DNA of 64,000 bases from the NCBI GenBank assembly GCA_007922195.1, contig ML682125.1, positions 2,106,662 through 2,170,661 on the forward strand, written 5' to 3'. The notes below the pieces were generated by a model. That model saw only the letters and a list, made by a program, of their open reading frames with translations, was not told where the DNA came from and did no database searches. Shown one piece after another: positions 43,096 to 53,392 of this stretch. Within the stretch, counting starts at the first letter, position 1, and every line of letters begins with the position of its first letter. Source of the DNA: Podocnemis expansa. Lineage: Eukaryota; Chordata; Testudines; Podocnemididae. The position numbers and the translations under genes were made by a program.

Positions 43096-44180
43096 TCTGA
43101 CAGCACCTAGCATTAGTGGGAACTGATCTCTGTTGGATCCTCCAGCTGCAGGAGCCAAAAATCAATGAATTCATCATATGTTTGCAAATATTAAGGAAAC
43201 AGTAAGTGCCACACCCACAGTGGGTGCCGGCAAGGGAATGTATAATTTAAAAGGCAAACCAAAAATAAATCATGCTTTAATAATTAACTGAAAGTCATGA
43301 TTGTGCGGCTTGACTTTTTTTTTTTTTTTTAATTGATTCAGCAACACTGTGAGTTTTATAAGAATCTGAACTGGCTAGAATCTGCTGGATCTGAATCCCT
43401 TCTGTTTATGGAAGTGTAGGGAGCAATCCATGTATATAATATACAGAGCAAGTTAATCCCTACGATATTAATGTATCTGTACTGCACATGAATAAAAGCA
43501 CCTCAGTGGACTGAGTATGTGCAGTGGTCTGAGAACCTTTATATCTTGATTGCCTGGCTGCCCTTTGTGGGTGCTTCAATTTGCAGCCTTGATATCACAT
43601 TAATGCATAGGTTTGTATTTACAGTTCTGCTTTTTTAAAAAGGAAAGGCTTCAGAAAACAGTACTGCATCAGTCAGCAGGGACTGTTTGTGTTTTCAACT
43701 CTTGCGTGCTGAAGACATGGGCCTAGCACAGGTGTGACACAGTAAGAGTTTGTGCTGCACAGCTCAAAGACATTTTTGCTGTGATGGCAGAAGACTCTAG
43801 TCTCCTTATTTTGGCATTGGGGATAGCACTTTCCATGAGCTAATTCATTAGCTAGGGAAAATTTGCTTAATCCAGTCTGTTTCTCTTCATCCCAAGAAAC
43901 TGGGAACTAGCAGAAGGGACTTTCCTTCCAATTTTGTTTTCCAGACAGGGAGAGATTGAGATGTTAGGCCTGAGGCAGCCAGAAAAACCATGACAAAAGC
44001 TTGCAGGGTAACCCAGTCTGCAGTTGTGCTCTGAATGTGTTCAGAGGAACCTATCCCATGGGATCACACCCTAAGCCAGCAGGAATGACCCAGCCTGTAA
44101 CAGCTGTGACAGGAACCTCATGGTAAGCTAGCCTCAAAATGGCTCCCACTCCTGGGGTCCATGGGGGAAGCCAGGCCCCA
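43096..44180. other. M1AP intron 1, nothing recognised
   Basis: A T-homopolymer lies at about 43314-43331. There is no gene or transposon end. Confidence 0.45.
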
Positions 44181-44520
44181 GTGCTCACCCAAACCAATGG
44201 CAGGTGTGACTGGAGCCCTGTGGTGGGGTGTCCCAGCCTGTGGTGAGACTGGAGCTGGGGGGCTGACCTGGCCTGTGATGGGCATGAACCCCTGGTCTAG
44301 GGCAAGTGTGACCGGAGCCCCATGACGGTGGGTGTGACGGGACCCGTGGCGGCAGGGCTGACCGGAGACACTGTGGGGGATGCCTGTGATGGGACCCGTG
44401 GCACCAGGGCTGACTGGACACCCCCATGGCAGTGGGTGAGACGGGACCCATGCGGACTGGAGCTGCCACCCCTGCTACATGCTCTGGCACCGAGACGGGG
44501 CCAGGGGGCACCGTGGTGCC
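44180..44520. repeat. Degenerate GC-rich minisatellite
   Basis: There are repeated GTGACGGGACCCGTGG and GGGCTGACTGGA words with a period of roughly 36-40 bp, eroded. Confidence 0.6.
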
Positions 44521-44748
44521 GTGGGACTGGGACAGGCTAAGCCATGCAGCCCACGCTGTGATGGGCTCGGCTCTGGTGTTTACCTCAGGGGCGGCGTCTG
44601 TCCTGGCCGCCCACGTGCCTGCGTCGCCCAGACCAGGAGCAGCGGGACAGGGTCTGGCGCAATCCCTGCCTCAGGCTGCGAACCCTCCCCCTGCGGGGAC
44701 ATGGAACCTTCCAGAACCAACCACCGCTGAGCCGGGGGGGCTCAGCAA

Positions 44749-45010
44749 GGCCAGGCTGGTGATGAATTGGGGGGGGGCAGACCCACAGGCCAGGCTGGTG
44801 ATGAATTGGGGGGGGCAGACCCACAGGCCAGGCTGGTGATGAATGGGGGGGGCAGACCCACAGGCCAGGCTGGTGATGAATTGGGGGGGGCAGACCCACA
44901 GGTCAAGTTGGTGATGAATGGGAGGGGGCAGACCCACAGGTCAGGTTGGTGATGAACGTGTGGTGCGATGGTGATGAACTGGGGGTGGATGGCGCAGGCC
45001 AGGCTGGTGA
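44749..45010. repeat. Minisatellite, about 39-bp unit, about 7 copies
   Basis: The unit core is CCAGGCTGGTGATGAATTGG followed by a G run and CAGACCCACAGG. The first four to five units are nearly identical, differing mainly in G-run length; the last ones are eroded. A diverged array of the same unit is at 48692-49062. Confidence 0.92.
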
Positions 45011-45139
45011 TAGAATCACAGAAACTGGAAGGGACCATGAGAGATCATCGAGTTCAGTCTCCTGCACTCGTGGCGGGCCCAGTTACCCCATTAAACCATC
45101 CCTGACAGCTGTGTGTCTAACATGCTCTTAAACACTTCT
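45011..45139 (-). mobile_element. CR1 3' fragment
   Basis: The reversed CR1 3' end (GATAGAATCACAGAAACTGG, then TCATCGAGTTCAGTCTCCTG and TTAAACCATCCCTGACAG) closely resembles the tail of copy B at 6533. It is truncated near 45139. Confidence 0.85.
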
Positions 45140-45420
45140 AAAGCATGTCTATGGCTTCTTTTCCCATTACAACAGGTGATTTAACTTCACCCTGCTCTGT
45201 GTGCTGCTTCCCAGCGTTTGAATCTTAACAACTGCTCTGATTTACTGTTTGTGTGTGACCTGATCCCATGTCTTACACTCTCTTGCATTTGTTTCCATCC
45301 CATTCTGTAAGTTCCCCCATCTCCAAAGCGTCTGACAAAATGGGATTTTCTCCCATAAAAGCTCATGCGATAAATAAATCCGTTAGTCTTTCAGTGCCAC
45401 AGGACTCATTGCTTCTTTTG
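45140..45420 (+). mobile_element. 5'-truncated Penelope-like element
   Basis: It starts just after the endonuclease stop (TTCTTTTCCCATTACAACAG) and continues through AACTGCTCTGATTTACTG to the terminus (CTCATGCG, GTTAGTCTTTCAGTGCCAC). It is collinear with 45975-46220. The hammerhead-like core is decayed (CTGACAA, AAAA). It is followed at once by the next element at 45436. Confidence 0.82.
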
Positions 45421-45517
45421 TACAAAATATTTCCAAAGGGATAGCAATGTTAGTCTAGTCCAGCAAAAAAACAACAAGGAGTCATGTGGCACTTTGAGAC
45501 TAACAGATTTATTTTTC

Positions 45518-45558
45518 GCATGAGCTTTCGTGGGAGAAAATCCCACTTCCTCAGATGC
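45518..45558 (-). ncRNA. Hammerhead-ribozyme-like motif, left terminus of Penelope element
   Basis: On the minus strand it reads GCAT, core CTGAGGA, stem II GTGGGA and TCCCAC (perfect six pairs, loop TTTTC), core GAAA, GCTC, ATGC. All core positions fit CTGANGA and GAAA, and GCAT/ATGC form stem I. The expected cut is after the C of GCTC. It is the best-preserved copy in the window. Confidence 0.6.
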
Positions 45559-45619
45559 TTCGAAGATGGGTGAACTTACAGAACGGAATGAAAATAAATG
45601 CAAGGGGGTGTAAAAAGCA

Positions 45620-46001
45620 GATACCATCATAGGCCCTAATCAAGCCTGCTACTCCATCAAAGGCTCATTTACCTGCTCATCTACTAATGTGGTCTATGCC
45701 ATCATGTGCAAGAAATGCCCCAACACCTTATATTATTGGACAAACAGGACGATCGCTGCGTAAAAGGATGAATGAACATAGAGCTGATATCAGAAATCAC
45801 AGAACAAAGAAACCAGTTGCTGAGCACTTCCATCTTTCTAATCACTTGATGAATGATTTGTTAACGACTGTCATCAGGGATGTGGCTGGGACATCAAGAC
45901 TTCAAAGAGAAACAGCTGAACTCGAATTAATATGCAAGCTAAATTCTGTGAAAGCAGGACTTAATCTAGACTATGGGTTCTTTTCCCATTACAAAAGGTA
46001 A
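45620..46001 (+). pseudogene. GIY-YIG endonuclease of Penelope-like element
   Basis: The domain begins in one frame (DTIIGPNQACYSIKGSFTCS, then NVVYAIMCKKC), shifts near 45735 and continues YIIGQTGRSLRKRMNEHRAD, then PVAEHFHLSNH and LELICKLNS, and ends SHYKR with a stop at 46001. VVYAI and YIGQT correspond to the GIY and YIG parts, and the Arg in GRSLRKR and the Glu in the later helix are the usual catalytic-type residues. In the family this C-terminal nuclease nicks target DNA for the Penelope reverse transcriptase. One frameshift and loss of the RT make it inactive. Confidence 0.88.
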
Positions 46002-46133
46002 TTTGACTTCAGGCTTCCCATGGTTTGAACCTAACAACTGCTCTGATTTGCTGTTAATGTATGACCTGATCCTATGTTTTACACCCCCTTGCATTTATTT
46101 TCATTCCTTTCTGTAAGTTCACCCATCTTCAAA

Positions 46134-46175
46134 GCATCTGAGGAAGTGGGATTTTTCTCCCATGAAAGCTCATGC
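46134..46175 (+). ncRNA. Hammerhead-ribozyme-like motif, right terminus of Penelope element
   Basis: The elements are GCAT (46134-46137), core CTGAGGA (46138-46144), stem II GTGGGA with TCCCAT, core GAAA (46164-46167), GCTC, ATGC (46172-46175). All core bases are intact. It is the inverted partner of the motif at 45518-45558. Confidence 0.6.
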
Positions 46176-46412
46176 GAAAAATAAATCTGTTAGTCTTAAA
46201 GTGCCACATGACTCCTTGTTGTTTTTTTGCTATACAAAATATGCCTATGTTTCAAAATGGGTTTATTAAAATGACTGTTTTAAAATGTGTTTATGGTAAA
46301 CAGAATTAATTATTTGGGTTTAATTAATTGAATTTGTGTGAATTTTCAAATGAAATTTAACTTTTAGACAGCTTTTTAATTAAAATAATTTTTAAAATGT
46401 TTTTTAAAAATG

Positions 46413-46588
46413 GGGAGAAGGAAAGAAGCAGGATGAGAAAGAAAGAAGGAAGGGAAGAGATAAGAAAGAGAAAGAAAAAAGAGGAAAACACCAAAAAGAA
46501 GGAAGGAAAAGATAAAGAAAGAAGAAACATAAGAAAAGAAAGAAGGAAGAAAACAAAAAAGGAAGGAGGAGAAAGAAAAAGAAAGTAA
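46413..46588 (+). repeat. Polypurine (GAAA/GGAA) tract, left part
   Basis: This is about 175 bases of almost pure purine with GAAAGAAGGAAGG words, immediately 5' of a CR1 copy. A similar tract follows that CR1 at 48189. Confidence 0.92.
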
Positions 46589-48188
46589 CGCAGAATGGAG
46601 AGGAGAGCGGCCCATGGTGATGGAAGATCAGGTTAGGGGCTACTTAAAGAAGTTAGATGTGCACAAGTCTATGGGGCTGGGTGAACTGCATCCGAGGGAG
46701 TTGGCTGATGTGATTGCAGAGCCACTGGCCGTTATCTTTGAAAACTCGTGGTGAATGGGGGAAGTCCAGGAGGATTGGAAGAAGGCCAATCTTGTACCTA
46801 TCTTCAAGAAAGGGAAAAAGGAGGATCCGGGGAACTACAGACCAGTCAGCCTTACCTCAATCCCTGGAAAAATCATGGAGCAGGTCCTCAAAGAATCCAT
46901 CCTGAAACACCAGGAGGAAAATAGAGTGATCAGGAGCAGTCAGCATGGATTCACTAAGGGCAAATCATGCCTGACCAGCCTGATTGCCTTCTATGATGAG
47001 GTGACTGGATTTGTGGATGCAGGAATAGCTGTTGACATGATATACCTTGACTTTAACAAGGCTTTTGATATGGTTTCCCACAGAATTCTTGTTGGCAAGC
47101 TAAGGAAGCATGGGTTAGATGAGTGGACCATAAAGGGGATAGAAAATTGGCTAGATCAACGGACTTGGTGGCTAGAAATCAACAGCTCCATGTCTAGTTG
47201 GCAACCAGTAACGAGTTGAGTGCCCCAGGAGTCAGTCCTGGGGCCTGTTTCTGGTCAACATCTTCATTAACATTCTTGATGATGGGATAGATTGCATGCT
47301 CAGTAGGTTTACAGATGACACCAAGCTGGGGGGAATGGTAGACACGGTGGAGGGCAGGGGCAGGATTCAGGGAGACCAAGACAAATTGGAGCAGCAGGCC
47401 AAAATAAATCTTACGCGGTTCAACAAGGATAACTGCAAACTCCTGCACTTAGGACGGAAAACCCCATGCACTGGTACAGGCTGGGGACCAATCAGCTAGG
47501 CAGCAGTACTGTAGAAAAGGACCATGGGGTTATGGTGGACAGGAAGCTGGATGTAAGTCAAGAGTATGCTCTTGTAGCCAAAAAAGGCTAATGGCATATT
47601 GGGCTGTATCAGTAGGAGCATTGGCAGCAGATTGAGGGATGTGATTATTCCTCTTTATTTGGCACTGGTGAGGCTGCATCTGGAAAACTGTGTCCAGTTT
47701 TGGGCTCCCTACTACAGAAAGGATGTTGACAAATTAGATAGAGTCCAGCAGAGGTCAATGAAAATGGTTAGGGGGCTCAGGCACATGACTTAAAAGGAGA
47801 GACTGAAGAAACTAGGCTTATTTAGCCTGCAGAAGAGAAGACTGAGGGGGGTTTTGATAGCAACCTTCAACTACTTGAAGGGGTGCTCCAGAGAAGAGAG
47901 ACCTCGGCTTTTCTCAGTAGTAACAGAGGATAGAACAAGGAGCAATGGTTTCAAGTTACAGCTGGGGAGGTCAAGGTTGGATGTTAGGAAATCTTTCTCA
48001 CTAGGAGAGTGGTGAAGCATTGGAATGGGTTGCCTAGGGAGATGGTGGAATCTCTGTCTTTGGAGATATTTAAGGTCCAGTTAAACAATACCCTGGCTGG
48101 GATAATTTAGTGAGAGTGGCCCTGCTTTTAGGAGGGGGTTGGACTAGATGACCTCATGAGGTCCCTTCCAACCCTGTGACTGTATGAT
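46589..48188 (+). mobile_element. CR1 LINE copy E, 5'-truncated, in a polypurine tract
   Basis: It starts in the linker/fingers region ([20 protein letters not shown] text) and runs to the tail at 48175-48188 (GATGACCTCATGAGGTCCC, TGTATGATTCTA). Purine tracts flank both ends, so the insertion probably happened inside one tract. Confidence 0.9.
46610..48107 (+). pseudogene. CR1 copy E reverse transcriptase
   Basis: The fingers to palm lie at 46755-47219 ([49 protein letters not shown]), ending in a TGA where related copies read Arg or Gly. The catalytic box reads FTDD (47309 region, SRFTDDTKLGG) instead of FADD. Further pieces lie at 47599-47793 and beyond. There are several frameshifts, including an A-homopolymer near 47581. 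Not functional. Confidence 0.85.
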
Positions 48189-48278
48189 TCTAGGAAGAGA
48201 AGGAAGGAAGAGAAAGAGGGAAGGAAGAGAAAGAAGAATAAAGAGAGAAGGAAGGAAATGAGAGAAAAGAAAGAAGGT
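48189..48278 (+). repeat. Polypurine (GGAA) tract, right part
   Basis: AAGGAAGGAAGAGAAAG-type purine repeat follows the CR1 tail directly. It is the counterpart of 46413-46588. Confidence 0.88.
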
Positions 48279-48691
48279 GGCAGGCTCCATCTCCTCCCTG
48301 GCTGCCCAGCAGTGCACCTGCCAGTGCCAAGGCCATCCAGAAACACTGCTTGGCTCAGCTCGCTGGCTGACATCCAAACAGCTGGTGGGTGAGGAGGTGC
48401 CATCACTGCCCAAAGCCCCGCCATGAGTGTTGTCTCCAAGCCCCAGCCTCTCGTGGCAGCCAGTATTTCTTTCTTTCTCTAGTCTGGCGCTGCTGCGAGA
48501 GGCTCGGGATCAGCGACAATGCTTGCCGTGGGGCTTTGGGAGGTGACAGTGCCTCCTTGCCTGCCAACCGCTTGGATCTCAGCCACTGAGCCCCACTCTC
48601 ATGCACTATGATATAATGTGGTGTGCTGGGGCCAAAAACAAGTTGTGCACGTGCATGTACGTGCACACCTTAGAGGGAACAGTGCCCACAG
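48279..48691. other. Intronic stretch, nothing recognised
   Basis: This is a mixed GC sequence with a short CTTTCTTTCT run near 48470. No gene or transposon end is visible. Confidence 0.4.
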
Positions 48692-49062
48692 GTAAGGCTG
48701 GTGATGAATTGGGATGGGGTGGCAGAGACCAAGCTGGTGATGTATTGGGGTGGACACGCAGGTCAGGCTAGTGATGAATTGGGTGGCTGGAGCTTGCAGG
48801 CCAGGCTGGAGATAAATGTAGGGGTCCTACAGGCCAGCCTGACAATTAATTGGGGGTTCACAAGTCAGTCTGGTGATGAACTGGGGGGGTCAACACAGGC
48901 TGCGCTGGCAATGAATGGAGGGGGCAGTGTAGGCCAGGCTGGTGATGAATGGGGAGCACCCACAGGCCAGGCTGGTGATGAATTGCAGGGGGTGGTGCAG
49001 GCCAGGCCTGTGATGAATTGTGGCAGGCAGCGCAGGCTAGGCTGGTGATGTATTGGGAGCCT
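48692..49062. repeat. Diverged minisatellite of the 44.7-kb family
   Basis: There are about nine to ten eroded units centred on GGCCAGGCTGGTGATGAATT, with variable spacers (38-45 bp). It is clearly the same unit as 44749-45010 but far more diverged. Confidence 0.88.
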
Positions 49063-49554
49063 GTTCCCATCCTGAACACGCCACCTGTTCCTCAGACACC
49101 ACTGCCTAGCCCTGCAAGATTGCAGGAAACCAGGGAGACCCATTTGCCACCCATATCCAGCTGCAGCTGCTGGAGGAGGCCAAGTAGGAGCAAGACCTAG
49201 TTAGCAATGCAGCACAGCTGCCAATGGTCCAGGTTATGAGAGCCCTAGTGGGCTGAACCAATCTTGGGGGATAGAGACAAAGGTAGGAAGCAGCCTGAGG
49301 CAGCGATCTTGCAGTGGAGGGCTTAGCTACTTGTGGGTCCTTGGGCTGGAATGCAGTGTAAAGGGCTGGTTTGGGCTCCCCACCACATCGGGGCAGAGGC
49401 ACCATTAAGGGGCAATGAAAGGGAAGAGTGCCTGGCATAGTGGGTCCCAAGAAACACTGATACACACAACCCCCATGGAGGGGGACAAGCCACACAACAC
49501 GAGCTCTCAAGTCCGAAGACTGCAAGACTAAGAAGACACAGGGAGCAACTGCAG
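49063..49554. other. Intronic stretch, nothing recognised
   Basis: No convincing gene or repeat end is present. Confidence 0.4.
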
Positions 49555-49810
49555 GAATGGGCATCAGACTTTCTTCCAGGGCAGACTGACAAAGGGTCTT
49601 GGGATTTTTCTCCTTCCTCTATAGCACGGGGCATGGCTCACTTGCTAGTGGATTCTTTGCACTTTAAAGTCTTTAAACCATGATTTGAGGACTTTAATAA
49701 CTCACTCCTAGGTTAGAGGTTTATTGCAGGAGTGGGTGGCTGTGTTTTGGTGACCTGCACTGTGCACAAGGCCAGACTAGATGATCTGACCTTAGAGTCT
49801 TTGAGACTGG
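49555..49810 (+). mobile_element. Old CR1/L3-type LINE 3' end
   Basis: The order GATTTTTCTCCTTCCTC, GGGCATGGCTCACTTGC, CTTTAAACCATGATTTGAGG, then AGACTAGATGATCTGACC is an older CR1-type 3' UTR. Confidence 0.7.
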
Positions 49811-49982
49811 CAGAGCGATTCCCCAGGGGTGGCTATGAGGAGGCACTCCAGCAGTGAGTAGAGCACCCTGTGCCACTCTCACAGTCCACACTCTTCTCCT
49901 CATTCAGTGGGGTGTGCTCACCCTGGACTCTGTACTTGCTGAGATAAGGGAGGTAAATGGGGAAATAGATTTGTATGTCCCT

Positions 49983-51190
49983 GTGGTGGGGTAGGTTCAC
50001 CCTGCACTAAAGAAGCCAAGTAGACTCTGTGGGCAGCAGAAGTTCAGCCCCTTAAGCCCTGCTGGGCATGCTCAGACTGCTGTCCCAGTAGAAAAGGGAG
50101 CAATTTAGCTCATTCAGGGCTGACCAAGGTGGAGGCAGGATGCATGCTGGAGGCTCCTGGACAGCAGCTGTATCAGTCCCTACCTGAAAACAGAAGTGAC
50201 CCAGAGGCCTCAACAGGGAACTGCTTCTACCCATAGGCCACCCAGAGACAGATGGCCAGGAGCTCACTACAGCTGGCAAACTGTAGGACTCCTAGGAGAC
50301 ATGGACAATGGGAGCTTCAAGGAGGAGAAAAAGACAGCTGGGAGCCCCAAGGAAGGACTTCTTCAACATCCTGGGTAGCAGGTAGCTCAGGAGGCTTGAA
50401 GGGGGAAGTGAGGGTGGTGTGAGCTCCAAGCCAGTGTGTTTTGGTATTGATCTCTGCTGACTTGATGTTGGACCCCTGCCCCCCAACACTGATAGGGCTC
50501 AGTGAAGCTGGAGGTCCCCCTACCTGGGGCCATGCATAGGGTTACCAGATAGCAAAGCATGGAAAGGAGGACAGGGGAATATGAAAAGGAGGACATTGGA
50601 GGACACATGGAGAAAATGGAGTATTAATGTAATATTCTTCTGTTTCTAGGGGGCCCTGGAATGTTTCCCCCTAAAAATAGTGTTCCAGGGTGTTCCACAT
50701 ACTTTAATCACTGTAAGTATAAAGCCAGACCAAATCATGTATTTTTAAAATGCCTGCTGGATGGAGGATGTGAAGGTAAAAAGGAGGACATGTCCTCCTT
50801 TTGCCTGACATCTGGTAACCCTAGCCATGTACCCTCTGACCAGATACCCTTATAACTGACTCTGGCTGCTGAGCTGTGTTGCCCTGACTCCAGGGCTATG
50901 AAGTGCCTCTGTGGCCACAAGGCCATACTGCCCTGACCTGAAGGTTTCATAGAAATTGTGATATTCACTTTGTGGCCACTAGGCCGTGCTGATCAGATGC
51001 AGGGAGTTAGTAGGGTTTTGTTAACACTTTTTGATGACTGGTGTGGGGAATCAGAAGCATGTTCTGTTACTGACTGGGACACTGGTTTAAGTAACACCCA
51101 TCAGTAGTTTGAGGGTTTGGACCCTGGTCTGGCAGCTTGCCTTGATTTTTGCACATTCAGGAGGTTATCGCAGGAGGCCTGGGTCACAAC
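49983..51190 (+). mobile_element. LTR-like repeat holding a hAT element
   Basis: It begins TGTGGTGGGGTAGGTTCACC and ends near GGCCTGGGTCACAACA, so TG and CA ends are about 1.2 kb apart including a 287-bp hAT insertion. The beginning resembles a widespread turtle LTR that I recall but cannot confirm. There are no internal genes and no clear target duplication. Confidence 0.4.
50537..50823. mobile_element. Short hAT element, 287 bp
   Basis: The ends are TAGGGTTACCAGAT and ATCTGGTAACCCTA. The flanks GCCATGCA and GCCATGTA match at 7 of 8. The inside has inverted AAAGGAGGACA words near both ends. The same family lies in the other orientation at 57062-57351. Confidence 0.87.
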
Positions 51191-52071
51191 ACCTAACTGC
51201 CAGTTTAGGCACCTACATCCAGCATTTGGAGCCTCAGAATCCTACTTAGCAGCTTCCTAACCCTGTGGTTGCCTAACTCCTTACACTGGGAGCAGGTTGG
51301 CCCCTGAGATCCTCAAGCTTGGTGTTCACTGCTATCCACTTGCAGGCCCAGTTGGGTAGGTGTGTTTAGAGGCCATCTACCAGACTGGACTCTGTACAAA
51401 ACCCAGGGGAGTTGGTGTCCCCACTTATACCTCATGGTTAGTGCATTCCCCAAGAGGATGCAGGAGCCCTTGATTCAAACCCCCCTCATTCCTGATTTAA
51501 AGGGGGGAGTGTGAATCCAGGTCTCCCAGAACCCAGACTGGTGGCACAACCATCATTCTGTGAGAGGGCTGATCAGGCTTAGATGCCTACCTCTAGGAGG
51601 AGATTCACAGCTATGATCTCTTGAGTGGAGGGGGTAGGTGCCCATCACAACAGAGTTAAGTACTTAATTCCCTTTGAAAAACAGGTCTTAGGACACACCC
51701 CTCTCCTTGGCTTTTCCAGTGCCAACCTCAGGCAGCTCTCCACTCGGGCTTTTTTAATGTTATGAATCCCAGCCTCATTCATGTGCCTAAAACTCTCCCC
51801 ATGCATAGTTAGGGGAGCTTAGTACTGTGGATTCCAGTAGGAGGCTAGATGCCTAAACATTAGGCACTACAGCATTGAAGCTATGACTACACACCCCTTA
51901 AATCTGGACTACAGGAGAGCAAAAAGCAGTGCCCATGAGAGTGCTGGGCTGTAACTCTCCCATGTGGATGCTGTGGGCACAAACTCAAAAGTATGCAGTT
52001 CACATTAATGTAGTTCTGTTTTGAAGAGAAGTATGATAATGAAAGGTGGAACCTTTCAGTCCATACCTATA
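51191..52071. other. M1AP intron 1, possible dispersed repeat
   Basis: Words such as TTTAGGCACCTACATCC and GATGCCTAAACATTAGGCAC hint at a degenerate DNA transposon. 51425-51520 has SINE-like text (CATGGTTAGTGCATTCCCC). Neither can be bounded. Confidence 0.3.
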
Positions 52072-52398
52072 GGCTATGTCTACACTAAGCTTTCATTCAT
52101 TCAGATTAATGAAATCCTTAGTTCTAACTAAAGAATGCTTAGTTTGAACTAGTAAGAGCTGCCCTTTAGGTTGAGCTAATCCCTTAGTTCAGATTTGGCA
52201 CAGTGTGGACATTTAAGTCCACTTTATTAGTTCAAACTAAGGGCAGTTAGTTCTAATTAACAAAATGGGTTAAGTCAAATTAACTATAATTCAACTTAGT
52301 CCACATTGTTAATTCGAACTAATAAATTTGAATGTCATTCAAACATATTAGTTTGAATTAACAAATTCAAGCTAAGTTTGGGAAGTGTAGACATAGCT
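52072..52398. mobile_element. Harbinger-type MITE, 327 bp
   Basis: The ends are GGCTATGTCTACACTAAGC and the inverse GTGTAGACATAGC. The inside has repeated TTAGTTCGAACTAA-like palindromes. The flanking triplets ATA and GTA agree at two of three positions. It is the same superfamily as 25471-25928 but a different interior. Confidence 0.8.
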
Positions 52399-52912
52399 GT
52401 AGTGTCTACATGGGGAGTCATAGGATAGCCCATTGGTGTGTGTTGCTATTCACACTCCTGTAGTAGGAATTTAAGGGCAGTACAGAGAAGCCCTGGTCTC
52501 AGTCTCTTGTAGATCTAGCTGTAAGTCTAGATTAGGATGCCTTCTATTTAAAAAGCAAAACCAAACCTGGACTATTTCAACAACAAAACATGGGATTGAT
52601 GCAGAAATTACTGGGTGAAATAGCATGGACTGTATTATACAAGATTTGATTATTGTAATGACACTTTTTCCTCTCAAAGTCTCTGACTCTGTTAAGTGTT
52701 TTCTTGCCTCAGCTCTTCCTAAACACTTCCCAGGGTAGGTCAGGTACAGAAAGTATGCTTCCCCATGGAAATCGTGTTTTGCCTCATTCTTCCACTTGTA
52801 CGGTCACTGCCATGCCAGATGCATCAGCTCTTCCTCACGTAAGACGGACATTAATTTTTGTGAATGTTTCTTGTTTCAGTTCCCAGCTACCAAATACTTA
52901 AATGTTTTTCCT
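52399..52912. other. M1AP intron 1, nothing recognised
   Basis: No gene or repeat boundary was identified. Confidence 0.45.
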
Positions 52913-53085
52913 ATAAAACAAACAAACAAGGAGTCCTGTGGCACTTAAAGACTAACAAATTTATTTTTTGCATGGGCTTTTGTGGGAGAAAAATCCCACT
53001 TTGTCAGACACTGAAGATGCGGGAACTTACAGAATGGTGCCAGGGTTTTGCTGAACTAGACTAACATGGCTATCTCTTTGGACCT
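52913..53085 (-). mobile_element. Penelope-like terminal fragment
   Basis: This is a minus-sense terminus (AGGAGTCCTGTGGCACTT, then AGACTAACAAATTTATTT) with a decayed hammerhead-like core (CTGACAA, AAAA). It ends in AACATGGCTATCTC text. Confidence 0.78.
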
Positions 53086-53244
53086 TGCTTCTCTAATGTG
53101 ATTACAAATACATTCCCATATTCACAATCAATAACATACATCAAAGTGTGTGTCAGAAAATTCTTACAGTGACTTTAAAAACCTGACAAGAACGGGCATA
53201 CCATAAAACAGACAAAAGGTTTCCCACCAAAAATGATATGTTCA

Positions 53245-53392
53245 AGTAAGTTCACCCATCTTCGAAGCATCTGAGGAAGTGGGATCTTCTCCCAAGAAAG
53301 CTCACGCAAAAAATAAATTTGTTAGTCTTAAAGTGCCACACAACTCCTTGTTGTTTTTTTCACTGGACTAGACTAACATGGCTATCCCTTTT
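53245..53392 (+). mobile_element. Penelope-like terminal fragment
   Basis: This is a plus-sense terminus: GTTCACCCATCTTCGAAGC, the core, AAAATAAATTTG, then GTTAGTCTTAAAGTGCCAC and GACTAACATGGCTATCCC. Confidence 0.82.
53268..53308 (+). ncRNA. Hammerhead-ribozyme-like motif in Penelope terminus
   Basis: GCAT, CTGAGGA, stem II TGGGA with TCCCA, GAAA, GCTC, ACGC. The core is intact; stem I has one mismatch (GCAT against ACGC). Confidence 0.5.

Larger units (their letters stand above)
45436..46235 (+). mobile_element. Penelope-like element with inverted termini and endonuclease
   Basis: A minus-sense terminus (45436-45616) is followed by a plus-sense endonuclease region (45620-46001) and a plus-sense terminus (46078-46235), so the ends are inverted copies. 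The reverse transcriptase is missing. Partly inverted and tandem arrangement with a neighbouring copy (45140-45420) is typical for Penelope-like elements. This copy explains the many short fragments elsewhere in the window that could be mistaken for a SINE. Confidence 0.88.

Noticed and set aside
42556..43158. 200-codon minus-strand frame
   Set aside because: It lies mostly in the degenerate tandem repeats of a hAT element and crosses its end.
46376..46615. Ser/Phe-rich minus-strand frame
   Set aside because: It is the complement of a polypurine tract and encodes only low-complexity text.
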